A DNA stretch of 7,362 nucleotides. Source: Bacillota bacterium. GTDB taxonomy: Bacteria; Bacillota_I; Bacilli_A; Acholeplasmatales; Acholeplasmataceae. The DNA lies in assembly GCA_023431045.1 (NCBI GenBank), contig JAEYXZ010000039.1:1-7362 (forward strand). The letters run 5' to 3'. Each line of letters begins with the position of its first letter. The first letter of the stretch is position 1. The notes under the pieces were generated by a model that saw nothing but the letters and a program-made list of their open reading frames with translations, made no database searches and was not told where the DNA came from. Positions 1-5,950 of the stretch are shown here, piece by piece. Made by a program: the position numbers and the translations under genes.

Positions 1-824
1 CTTTAGCGCATCCGAATGAGAAAGTTAGAAATTACTGGATTAATCATGTAAGAAACACTCGAGCAATTGCCAATTATTTATCATTATCCCTAAATGATCA
101 AGTGGTTCATAACGTTTGGATTCCGGATGGTGCCAAAGATTATCCGTATCAAAGGTTGGCACCGAGAAAAAGACTGCTTGATTCGCTCAATCAGATTTAT
201 CAAACAAAGTACAATAATCCAAACCTCATTGATACACTGGAATCAAAACTCTTTGGTATCGGTGTTGAAGGATATACGGTAGGATCTAATGAGTTTTATC
301 TCTCCTATGCCGTGAAAAACAATATCGGGATTTGTATTGATTCAGGACATTTTCATCCCACTGAAGAGGTTAGTGATAAACTAAGTGCTGTTTATCCGTT
401 TATTAACAATATTCTTTTACATTTATCAAGACCGATGCGATGGGATTCAGATCATGTCGTCAGTTATGATGATGCATTGCTTAGAATTTCAGAAAGTATT
501 ATCCGTGATCAAATGCTCGATAAACTGCATGTCGGTCTAGATTATTTTGATGCATCAATCAACCGTATTGCAGCATGGGTTGTTGGAATCAGAAATGTAC
601 AAAAGGCTTTTTTAAAAGCGTTACTTGAACCGTCGAAACTGATTAAAGCCAAAGAAGACCAATTTGATTTAACGTCTCGATTGGTGTTAATGGAAGAATT
701 AAAAACGTATCCGGTGGGTATTGTTTATGATTACTATTGTTTTAAAAATCAGATTCCAATGGGCAATGAATATCTTGAAGAAATCAAAACTTATGAAGAA
801 ACTATACTGAAAGAAAGAAAGTAA
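1..824 (+). CDS. rhaA: L-rhamnose isomerase, C-terminal part (cut by left edge)
   Basis: Isomerises L-rhamnose to L-rhamnulose, the first step of the phosphorylating rhamnose pathway, in the cytoplasm. The reading frame is open from the left edge; the first whole codon is at 3 and 273 residues are visible. The family signature is clear and, with an offset of 154, matches E. coli RhaA numbering: Glu80 and Lys82 (E. coli 234, 236), Asp113 and His116 in CIDSGHFHP (267, 270), His140 in LLHLSRP (294), Asp148 and Asp150 in RWDSDH (302, 304) and Asp180 in GLDYFDAS (334). All the divalent-metal and catalytic residues I can compare are therefore present, and about 150 N-terminal residues lie outside the window. 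The GTG at 102 is not the start, because conserved sequence continues upstream of it. It is followed after 4 nt by rhaD, so the two are surely co-transcribed. The gene looks intact to its TAA stop. Confidence 0.96.
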   Translation, partial: LAHPNEKVRNYWINHVRNTRAIANYLSLSLNDQVVHNVWIPDGAKDYPYQRLAPRKRLLDSLNQIYQTKYNNPNLIDTLESKLFGIGVEGYTVGSNEFYLSYAVKNNIGICIDSGHFHPTEEVSDKLSAVYPFINNILLHLSRPMRWDSDHVVSYDDALLRISESIIRDQMLDKLHVGLDYFDASINRIAAWVVGIRNVQKAFLKALLEPSKLIKAKEDQFDLTSRLVLMEELKTYPVGIVYDYYCFKNQIPMGNEYLEEIKTYEETILKERK

Positions 825-828
825 AATT

Positions 829-1641
829 ATGGCATATCTATTAGAAGCACCATTCATTAAAGAATTCACAGAAACACTGGCAAACATGTATCGTCTGGGC
901 TGGCATGAAAGAAACAGCGGAAATGCTTCATATCTGTTAAGTGATGAAGACATCACTCCGTATCTTCATGAACTAAAGTACCAAAAAACCGTTGCATTGG
1001 TCGAAGCATTACCGGTTTTGGCCAATCGATATTTTTTGATCACTGGGACCACCAAATATTTTAAAGATGCTTTATCAAAACCAGAAGATACGGTTGGTAT
1101 CATTAGAATCAGCTCTGATGCTAAAACGTATGATATTTTGTGGGGCTATAGTGGTATTGGAAAACCGACCTCAGAATTACCAACACATTTAGCTACCCAC
1201 GCAACCAAACTTGCTACCAATAAAAATCATCGCATGGTGTTACATGCGCATGCAACTCATACGCTGGCAATGAGTTTCAGTCACGATTTAGATGAAAAAC
1301 AGTTTACCAAAACACTATGGACGATGTCCACGGAATGTATTGTCGTTTTTCCAGAAGGGGTTGGTGTTTTACCTTGGATGGTTTGCGGAAACAAAGAGAT
1401 TGGTGATGCTACTGCAGAAAAAATGAAATATGTGAATGCTGTCATCTGGAGTTTGCATGGTATATTTGCAGCAGGCAATTCAATCAATGACACTTTTGGA
1501 TTGATTGAAACCATTGAAAAGGCAGCGACCATTTATTTCTTAGCATCGCAGCAGGGCATCAAACAAAGAATTACGGATGCTGATTTGAAAAAACTTGCAA
1601 CCGCATTCAATGTCACGCCACGCATCGGCATCATTGATTAA
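829..1641 (+). CDS. rhaD: Rhamnulose-1-phosphate aldolase
   Basis: A class II (zinc) aldolase that cleaves L-rhamnulose 1-phosphate to dihydroxyacetone phosphate and L-lactaldehyde. The 270 residues compare with 274 in E. coli RhaD. Active-site positions line up with only a one- or two-residue shift: Glu116 in KPTSELPTH (E. coli Glu117), zinc ligands His139 and His141 in VLHAHATH (141, 143) and His210 in WSLHGIF (212). The glycine-rich NSGNAS near residue 29 is the substrate-phosphate loop region of this family (family knowledge). The start at 829 comes 4 nt after the rhaA stop. The only upstream Shine-Dalgarno-like sequence is the weak AAGAAAG at 815-821 inside the rhaA end, so translational coupling to rhaA is likely. 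Its role is confirmed by the adjacent isomerase. The related fuculose-phosphate aldolase is shorter (about 215 residues) and is a poorer fit. Confidence 0.95.
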   Translation: MAYLLEAPFIKEFTETLANMYRLGWHERNSGNASYLLSDEDITPYLHELKYQKTVALVEALPVLANRYFLITGTTKYFKDALSKPEDTVGIIRISSDAKTYDILWGYSGIGKPTSELPTHLATHATKLATNKNHRMVLHAHATHTLAMSFSHDLDEKQFTKTLWTMSTECIVVFPEGVGVLPWMVCGNKEIGDATAEKMKYVNAVIWSLHGIFAAGNSINDTFGLIETIEKAATIYFLASQQGIKQRITDADLKKLATAFNVTPRIGIID

Positions 1642-1648
1642 TAGAAAC

Positions 1649-1652
1649 GAGG
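1649..1652 (+). promoter_or_regulatory. Ribosome binding site that fixes the rhamnosidase start
   Basis: GAGG lies 8 nt before the ATG at 1661, inside the 19-nt gap after the rhaD stop. It decides between the ATG at 1661 and an upstream in-frame ATG at 1595 that lies within rhaD and has no comparable site. Confidence 0.7.
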
Positions 1653-1660
1653 TTAAGCAG

Positions 1661-3925
1661 ATGGATTTTGTTTTTGCATCACAAGTAAGAAACATCAAAA
1701 ATATCAATGTTGCATTCCAAAACATCAAACCGATACCCAAAGGAGTTTACACATTAAAACTTGCTGCTTTAAATGTCTATCGAGTATTCATTAATGATGT
1801 ATTTTTCCATTATGGTCCATCACGCAGTGCACACGGTTATTTACAACAAGATGAACTTCAACTGCATCTAACCGGTGAAGTCAATTATATCACTGTTGAA
1901 GTGGTGGGAAACAATGTCAATAACTATTACATTGCGGATGAGTTACCAACCTTTGCGGCAGAACTTTATCAGAGGAATCAGTTATTGTTAAAGACCGATT
2001 CATTTGAATGTTTTTTACTTAATGATCGCACCATTAAGATTCAAAGATATTCCTTTCAACGGGCCTTTGCTGAAAGCTATGACATGACGTTGGATCGCTC
2101 GTCATTTTACTTAGGTGACCGTTCGATGTTTCCTAAAATATCCGTTGAAAAAGTGACGCCACCATTTGTTCAAAAACGATTGGTGCCCTACCCGATGTGG
2201 CATGTTTCAAATCAATTGCCAAAGGTTGAAAATGGTACATTCAGCATTGATTCTTCACGACCTGTTTGGAACGATCGAGCGATTGATCAAATCAGCGAAA
2301 CCTATCAAGGATACTATCGACATGAACTTGAGGTTAAACTAAGTGATGAGGTTAGCCAAAGTGTATTTGAAAAAAGTGTACTTAACAACGAAAAACTGAT
2401 CCAACCATTTTGTTATCATATTTATGATACAAAGCGAACCTTAACGGGATTCTTAAATTTAAAGGTGACGGTAATTGAACCGGTGGTTTTTTATGTCATG
2501 TTTGATGAAACAGATTTTCATGAGAGTCAACAAAAAAATACCGATGGTATCTTTGTTTCATTTTCCCGTAATGACTGTTCAAACATTCTTAGATATGCTT
2601 TAATGCCGGGAACCTATAATCTCATCGCATTTGAACCATACAGCATGCGATACATCAATATCATGGTTCGATCAGGTTCGATGAGAATCAATGAAGTCAA
2701 CTTCATTAAATATGAAAACCATGAAATGTATCGTTTGCAAGTTAAAACCAATGATGATGATATCAATCTAATCATTAAAGCAGCGCAAAACACATTGGCT
2801 CAAAATGCAGTGGATGTTTTAACCGATTGCCCATCCAGAGAAAGAGCTGGTTGGCTTTGTGACTCATGGTTTTCTGCACGCAGTGAACAACTGATGAGTG
2901 GCGACAATAAAATAGAACATAATTTCTTGTTGAATTATGCTTTATCACCACAAAGTGAATATTTACCTAAAGGCATGATCCCGATGAATTATCCAGCCGA
3001 TCATACCGATGGCATCTTTATTCCCAACTGGTCATTATGGTATGGAATCGAACTCTATGATTACTATTTACGCACCAGTGATGATGTATTGATTAAACAT
3101 TCTAAAGGCAAGATTGAAGGACTAATCACTTACTTTAAAAGATTTGAAAATGAGTATGGCTTATTAGAAAATCTAGAGAGTTGGGTGTTTGTTGAGTGGA
3201 GTAAAGCCAATGATTTTGTGGCTGGCGTTAATATCCCGTCAAACATGATCTATGCTCATTTCTTAGCCTGTGTAGGTAAACTTTATGGCAATCATGAATG
3301 GCTTATCAAAGCTGAAAAAATCAAAGAAACAATTAAGAAGCTAAGTTATCAAGGTGATTTCTTTGTTGATCAATTGTTAAGAGACGAAAACCAAAACCTG
3401 ATACCAACTCAACATATCAGTGAGACATGTCAATATTATGCATTTTTCACAGACGTATCCAATCCAAAAGATGACGCCAAACTTTACCAATTGTTAATGA
3501 ATGAATTTGGACCGAATCGTGACGACGCAAAAGTTTACCCCAAGGTATATAAATCCAATGCATTTATCGGAAACTATCTTCGGTTAGAAATTCTAAGAAG
3601 AAATGAAGCGTATCATCAGGTCATTCAAGAATGTAAGGCATACTTTCTTTACATGGCAAAGCGGACCGAAACGCTTTGGGAGCATCGCTTCGTTTTTGCA
3701 AGTCTGAACCATGGATTTGCATCCTATGCCGCCAATCTGATTGTTGAAGCACTGACAGGCATTAAAGCATATAATCGAAAAAAGAATGCAATTCAGTATA
3801 AAAAAATCATGAGCGACCTTGATTTTTCGATATTTATTCCTTATGGAGAAGGTATCCGTATCAATAAAGAAAAGAACCAAATTGATCTTCAATTGCCATC
3901 ATCGATGGCAATTGAAACAATTTGA
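1661..3925 (+). CDS. GH78-type alpha-L-rhamnosidase-like glycosidase, cytoplasmic
   Basis: Predicted to hydrolyse terminal alpha-L-rhamnosyl linkages by inversion, releasing rhamnose for the RhaA/RhaD pathway. The protein has 754 residues and no signal peptide, so it should act inside the cell on imported oligosaccharides. The N-terminal 350 or so residues look like beta-sandwich modules (for example residues 263-340). The (alpha/alpha)6-barrel catalytic domain runs roughly from 365 to 695. Its signature DCPSRERAGWLCD supplies Asp389, Glu394 and Asp401, spaced exactly as Asp567, Glu572 and Asp579 of Bacillus GH78 RhaB. LWEHR holds Glu674, in the place of the catalytic base Glu841, and is followed by SLNHGFASYAANLI as in GH78. 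A short C-terminal beta region closes the protein. It is shorter than the roughly 950-residue Bacillus enzyme, and exact substrate linkage cannot be read from the sequence. The last codons double as a transcription terminator hairpin, and the TGA stop abuts the stop of the convergent regulator gene. Confidence 0.85.
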   Translation: MDFVFASQVRNIKNINVAFQNIKPIPKGVYTLKLAALNVYRVFINDVFFHYGPSRSAHGYLQQDELQLHLTGEVNYITVEVVGNNVNNYYIADELPTFAAELYQRNQLLLKTDSFECFLLNDRTIKIQRYSFQRAFAESYDMTLDRSSFYLGDRSMFPKISVEKVTPPFVQKRLVPYPMWHVSNQLPKVENGTFSIDSSRPVWNDRAIDQISETYQGYYRHELEVKLSDEVSQSVFEKSVLNNEKLIQPFCYHIYDTKRTLTGFLNLKVTVIEPVVFYVMFDETDFHESQQKNTDGIFVSFSRNDCSNILRYALMPGTYNLIAFEPYSMRYINIMVRSGSMRINEVNFIKYENHEMYRLQVKTNDDDINLIIKAAQNTLAQNAVDVLTDCPSRERAGWLCDSWFSARSEQLMSGDNKIEHNFLLNYALSPQSEYLPKGMIPMNYPADHTDGIFIPNWSLWYGIELYDYYLRTSDDVLIKHSKGKIEGLITYFKRFENEYGLLENLESWVFVEWSKANDFVAGVNIPSNMIYAHFLACVGKLYGNHEWLIKAEKIKETIKKLSYQGDFFVDQLLRDENQNLIPTQHISETCQYYAFFTDVSNPKDDAKLYQLLMNEFGPNRDDAKVYPKVYKSNAFIGNYLRLEILRRNEAYHQVIQECKAYFLYMAKRTETLWEHRFVFASLNHGFASYAANLIVEALTGIKAYNRKKNAIQYKKIMSDLDFSIFIPYGEGIRINKEKNQIDLQLPSSMAIETI
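3863..3924 (-). terminator. Hairpin terminator for the regulator gene, embedded in the rhamnosidase coding end
   Basis: The core is a perfect 13-bp inverted repeat (3888-3900 with 3904-3916) around a 3-nt loop. It is extended by a 6-bp outer stem (3878-3883 with 3919-3924) across a small 4/2-nt internal loop. Read on the - strand, it begins 1 nt after the regulator stop and is followed by GTTCTTTTCTTTATT (complement of 3863-3877), 11 T in 15, as in rho-independent terminators. Read on the + strand, the tail ATCATTCATCGG is poor in T, so termination of the rhaA-rhaD-rhamnosidase transcript here would be weaker, though the hairpin could still protect the mRNA end. The stem is only moderately GC-rich. 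No other terminator is visible between the convergent genes. Confidence 0.7.
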
Positions 3926-4789
3926 TCATTCATCGGCATGTTCTTTAATGTATTGTGATGGCGATAATTTACTATAACGCTTAAATTCTTTTGAAAAATA
4001 AAACGGACTTGAATAACCAATCGTTTCAGATATTTTTGTAATACTGAACTGTTTGGTTTTAAGCATGATGAAAGCTTTACGCATTCGTAATGACGTAATA
4101 TATTTTGAAACATTGACACCCATCGTTCTTTTGAAAATGCGCGACAGATATGAGGCATTCATATAAAACAAGTGACTGATTTTGTTCAATGATAAAGTGG
4201 CATCACCGATGTTTTGTTCGATGTATTCAACAATCGGTCGAATATGTACTTTGGTATCACTTAAGTGAGTCGAAAGTAGTCGATCGTGTTCATGGATGAG
4301 CATACTAAGAATTCTTAATAAATGTGAAAGAACATTGATGGTGGAATGCACCTTGGAATCGCTGGATTCCTCAAGCATCTCAGAAAACTGTTGAATAAAT
4401 GGTTTTGGGTTATTCAGTGTGTGGACTGGATTGGCCACTGTGATGTTTGCTCTCTCGCATAAACTCTTAACAGCTAAACCATTGAATTCAACCCACATGT
4501 ACTCCCATGGATCGTTTTTATCGGGAAAATAAGAAATTTCTTCAGAAGGTGTAATTAGGAATATTTGGTCTTTGGTAACACGATACTCTTTCCCGGCAAT
4601 TTTAAAATAACCCCTACCTTTAATCACGATGTGAAGGGTATAAATCGATCGTCTGACGGGACCAATCATATCTTTGTTTGGCGTGCATTTTTCGTAACCC
4701 ACAATCGTCGGTACCATATTCAGCGGAATGCTGTCATCCAAATATCTAAAATAAATGTTTGAGGATTTAAAATTATATTCTTTGCTCAT
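3926..4789 (-). CDS. AraC-family transcriptional regulator with sensing domain
   Basis: A 287-residue regulator, probably controlling rhamnose or rhamno-oligosaccharide genes. Residues about 15-120 form a cupin-like AraC ligand-binding domain (YTLHIVIKGRGYF at 50, then LITPSEEISYFP and WEYMWVEFNG). Residues about 184-285 are the double helix-turn-helix domain: first HTH near LSLNKISHLFYMNASYLSRIFK (199-220), second in ITKISETIGYSSPFYFSKEFKRYSKLSPSQY (250-280), the classic AraC/XylS signature. The start at 4789 is forced upstream by an in-frame stop two codons earlier. Its ribosome binding site is weak (only GAAG just before the ATG), suggesting low expression. The gene is divergent from the transporter operon and convergent with the catabolic operon. 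By position it probably acts on the 4790-4975 spacer, and local autoregulation is likely. The inducer is not known; L-rhamnose or an oligosaccharide is an inference. I do not call it rhaR or rhaS, because orthology cannot be shown here. Confidence 0.93.
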   Translation of the reverse strand: MSKEYNFKSSNIYFRYLDDSIPLNMVPTIVGYEKCTPNKDMIGPVRRSIYTLHIVIKGRGYFKIAGKEYRVTKDQIFLITPSEEISYFPDKNDPWEYMWVEFNGLAVKSLCERANITVANPVHTLNNPKPFIQQFSEMLEESSDSKVHSTINVLSHLLRILSMLIHEHDRLLSTHLSDTKVHIRPIVEYIEQNIGDATLSLNKISHLFYMNASYLSRIFKRTMGVNVSKYITSLRMRKAFIMLKTKQFSITKISETIGYSSPFYFSKEFKRYSKLSPSQYIKEHADE

Positions 4790-4829
4790 ACTTCAATTCT
4801 AAATGTTAAAGTAAAAAAAGTAAATACAA

Positions 4830-4858
4830 AATACATAAATAATGGGATTATTGAGCAA
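4830..4858 (-). promoter_or_regulatory. Tentative promoter of the regulator gene
   Basis: On the - strand, TTGCTC (complement of 4853-4858) and TGTATT (complement of 4830-4835) are 17 nt apart and could be -35 and -10 elements. They match the sigma-A consensus only 3/6 and 4/6. The leader would be roughly 35 nt. The region is so AT-rich that other -10 choices exist. Confidence 0.25.
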
Positions 4859-4861
4859 TAA
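4848..4861. repeat. Small inverted repeat (TTATTG-AG-CAATAA)
   Basis: Perfect 6-bp arms around a 2-nt centre, overlapping the tentative -35 of the regulator gene. It could be a protein-binding palindrome, but a 6-bp repeat in an AT-rich spacer may arise by chance. Confidence 0.35.
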
Positions 4862-4895
4862 AGTAAAAAAAATACATGAATGTGTAAACAAATTC

Positions 4896-4926
4896 TATGG
4901 TAATCAAGTCATCTTGTATGATAACC
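4896..4926 (+). promoter_or_regulatory. Candidate AraC-type operator (direct repeats 21 bp apart)
   Basis: TATGGTAATC (4896-4905) and TATGATAACC (4917-4926) are direct repeats with 8 of 10 bases equal and a start-to-start distance of 21 bp, two helical turns. AraC-family dimers typically bind direct half-sites spaced this way upstream of the promoter they activate. A third copy, TATGATAACG, starts at 4933. The site lies between the regulator and the transporter operon, 50 to 80 bp before the permease start, which fits activation of that operon. Confidence 0.45.
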
Positions 4927-4932
4927 TATAGA

Positions 4933-4938
4933 TATGAT
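4933..4938 (+). promoter_or_regulatory. Tentative -10 element of the transporter operon
   Basis: TATGAT matches the -10 consensus at 5 of 6 bases. No good -35 lies 16-18 bp upstream (the window there reads CATCTT), as expected for a promoter that depends on an AraC-type activator. The same hexamer occurs at 4917-4922, so the true -10 is uncertain. Confidence 0.35.
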
Positions 4939-4948
4939 AACGGTTTCA
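4934..4948 (+). promoter_or_regulatory. Candidate CcpA cre site
   Basis: ATGATAACGGTTTCA fits the cre consensus WTGNAANCGNWNNCA with a single mismatch (T at 4938 in place of A). It overlaps the candidate -10 and ends 27 nt before the permease start, a position where bound CcpA would block initiation. Whether this organism has CcpA is not shown in the window. Confidence 0.45.
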
Positions 4949-4975
4949 TGAATTCAAAAAAAAGGAAATCAACAT

Positions 4976-5932
4976 ATGACATTCGTACAACCTAAAGAAA
5001 GCGCTACCAAAAATAAAAAACGGTTTAAGTTTACCAAAGGTGATTTATCGTTACTTTCTTTTTTGATACCAACTGCTATCTATGTTTTTCTGCTCCACTA
5101 TTTACCAATGGGCGGACTAATCATTGCCTTTAAAGATTATAACTCATATCAGGGAATCATTGATTCACCTTGGGCAGATATGTTTGGTCTGGCGCATTTT
5201 TATTACTTCATTACATTACCGAATTTCTGGGATATTATCTTTAACACTCTAATCATCAGTGTTTACTCCATTGTCATTAATACGGTTTTTCCGATTATTT
5301 TAGCCTTAATCATTAATGAGATTAGAATCAAATGGTTTAAGAAAACCGTTCAAACCATTTCTTATGCACCATACTTCATTTCGGTTGTGGTGCTCGTGGG
5401 TATGTTGTTTTCGTTTACTGATTTGGAAAGTGGCATCATCAACTCAATCATTGAGTTTTTTGGTGGCACACCGAAGAACTTGATGGAAGACGCGTTTTTA
5501 TTCTCAACCATTTATGTGGTGAGTGGTTTATGGCAGGGTTTGGGCTGGTGGTCTATCATTTATGTGGGGATTCTGGCAACCGTTGATCCTGAGTTGCATG
5601 AAGCAGCAGTCATGGATGGTGCTAGCCGCATCAAAAGAATTTGGCACATCAACTTACCCGCAATTATACCGGTTGCCGTGATTATGCTGATTCTTAGTAT
5701 TGGTAATATGCTGACAGTTGGTTTTGAAAAAGTCTATTTAATGCAAACCAGTGGTAATATTGGTGTTTCCGAGGTGATCTCAACCTATGTTTACCGGGTA
5801 TCTTTAAGTGCCAGAATTCCACAATATAGTTATGCCAGTGCGATTGGATTATTCAATTCAATCATTAGCGTCATCTTATTGTTTACCGCCAATAAGATTT
5901 CATCAAAAGTTAACGAAACATCATTATGGTAA
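4976..5932 (+). CDS. ABC sugar transporter permease, LplB type
   Basis: One of the two membrane subunits of a carbohydrate-uptake ABC importer (CUT1 group, LplB/YtcP subfamily). The 318 residues start with a charged cytoplasmic tail (about 1-25), followed by six hydrophobic segments near 28-50, 88-112, 127-147, 177-200, 229-250 and 284-306. The EAA loop that contacts the ATPase is at 209-228: EAAVMDGASRIKRIWHINLP, close to consensus. The first-segment sequence LPMGGLIIAFKDYN is typical of LplB-like permeases that pair with YtcP-like partners and large lipoprotein binding proteins. The ATG at 4976 has AAAGGAAA at 4961-4968, about 10 nt before it. It is the first gene of the operon, and the next permease follows after 18 nt. 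The substrate is inferred from the rhamnose genes nearby: probably rhamnose-containing oligosaccharides. Confidence 0.93.
   Translation: MTFVQPKESATKNKKRFKFTKGDLSLLSFLIPTAIYVFLLHYLPMGGLIIAFKDYNSYQGIIDSPWADMFGLAHFYYFITLPNFWDIIFNTLIISVYSIVINTVFPIILALIINEIRIKWFKKTVQTISYAPYFISVVVLVGMLFSFTDLESGIINSIIEFFGGTPKNLMEDAFLFSTIYVVSGLWQGLGWWSIIYVGILATVDPELHEAAVMDGASRIKRIWHINLPAIIPVAVIMLILSIGNMLTVGFEKVYLMQTSGNIGVSEVISTYVYRVSLSARIPQYSYASAIGLFNSIISVILLFTANKISSKVNETSLW
4995..5009 (+). promoter_or_regulatory. Second cre-like sequence in the first codons of the permease gene
   Basis: AAGAAAGCGCTACCA fits WTGNAANCGNWNNCA with one mismatch (A at 4996 in place of T) and has the palindromic AGCGCT core. It lies in codons 7-12. 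Intragenic cre sites acting as roadblocks are known in Bacillota, but this one may be chance. Confidence 0.25.
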
Positions 5933-5950
5933 GAAGGGAGACTCAATCAA

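Larger units (their letters stand above)
4790..4975. promoter_or_regulatory. Divergent control region between regulator and transporter operon
   Basis: This 186-bp, very AT-rich spacer is the longest non-coding stretch of the window and must hold promoters for both directions. The half next to the regulator (4801-4890) is A-rich on the + strand, with repeated TAAAGTAAAAAAA and AAAATACAT. The half next to the permease gene holds three TATGRTAAYS-like repeats and a cre-like palindrome. No RNA gene or riboswitch fold is evident. Confidence 0.8.

Noticed and set aside
102..824. GTG at 102 as the start of the isomerase
   Set aside because: The frame stays open to the left edge with isomerase-like sequence, and the alignment with E. 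coli RhaA puts about 150 residues upstream of the window.
699..956. Antisense open frame of 85 codons across the rhaA-rhaD junction
   Set aside because: It is fully covered by two well-supported genes, and its sequence resembles no known family and has no ribosome binding site I can see.
1595..1660. Upstream ATG at 1595 as the rhamnosidase start, giving a 776-residue protein overlapping rhaD
   Set aside because: The extra 22 residues are the out-of-frame reading of the rhaD end, with no family resemblance. GAGG is placed correctly for the ATG at 1661.
3593..4158. Two overlapping - strand open frames of 99 and 89 codons around the convergent junction
   Set aside because: They are out-of-frame readings of the rhamnosidase and AraC genes, both supported by family motifs.
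4565..4762. 65-codon + strand frame within the regulator gene
   Set aside because: It is antisense to the conserved AraC ligand-binding domain, with no independent evidence.
4914..4938. TTGTAT (4914) with TATGAT (4933) as a standard sigma-A promoter
   Set aside because: The spacer is only 13 bp, far from the usual 17.
4790..4975. Riboswitch, small RNA or mobile-element end in the divergent spacer
   Set aside because: I found no long stem, no terminator with a T tract, and no terminal inverted repeats or target duplications.
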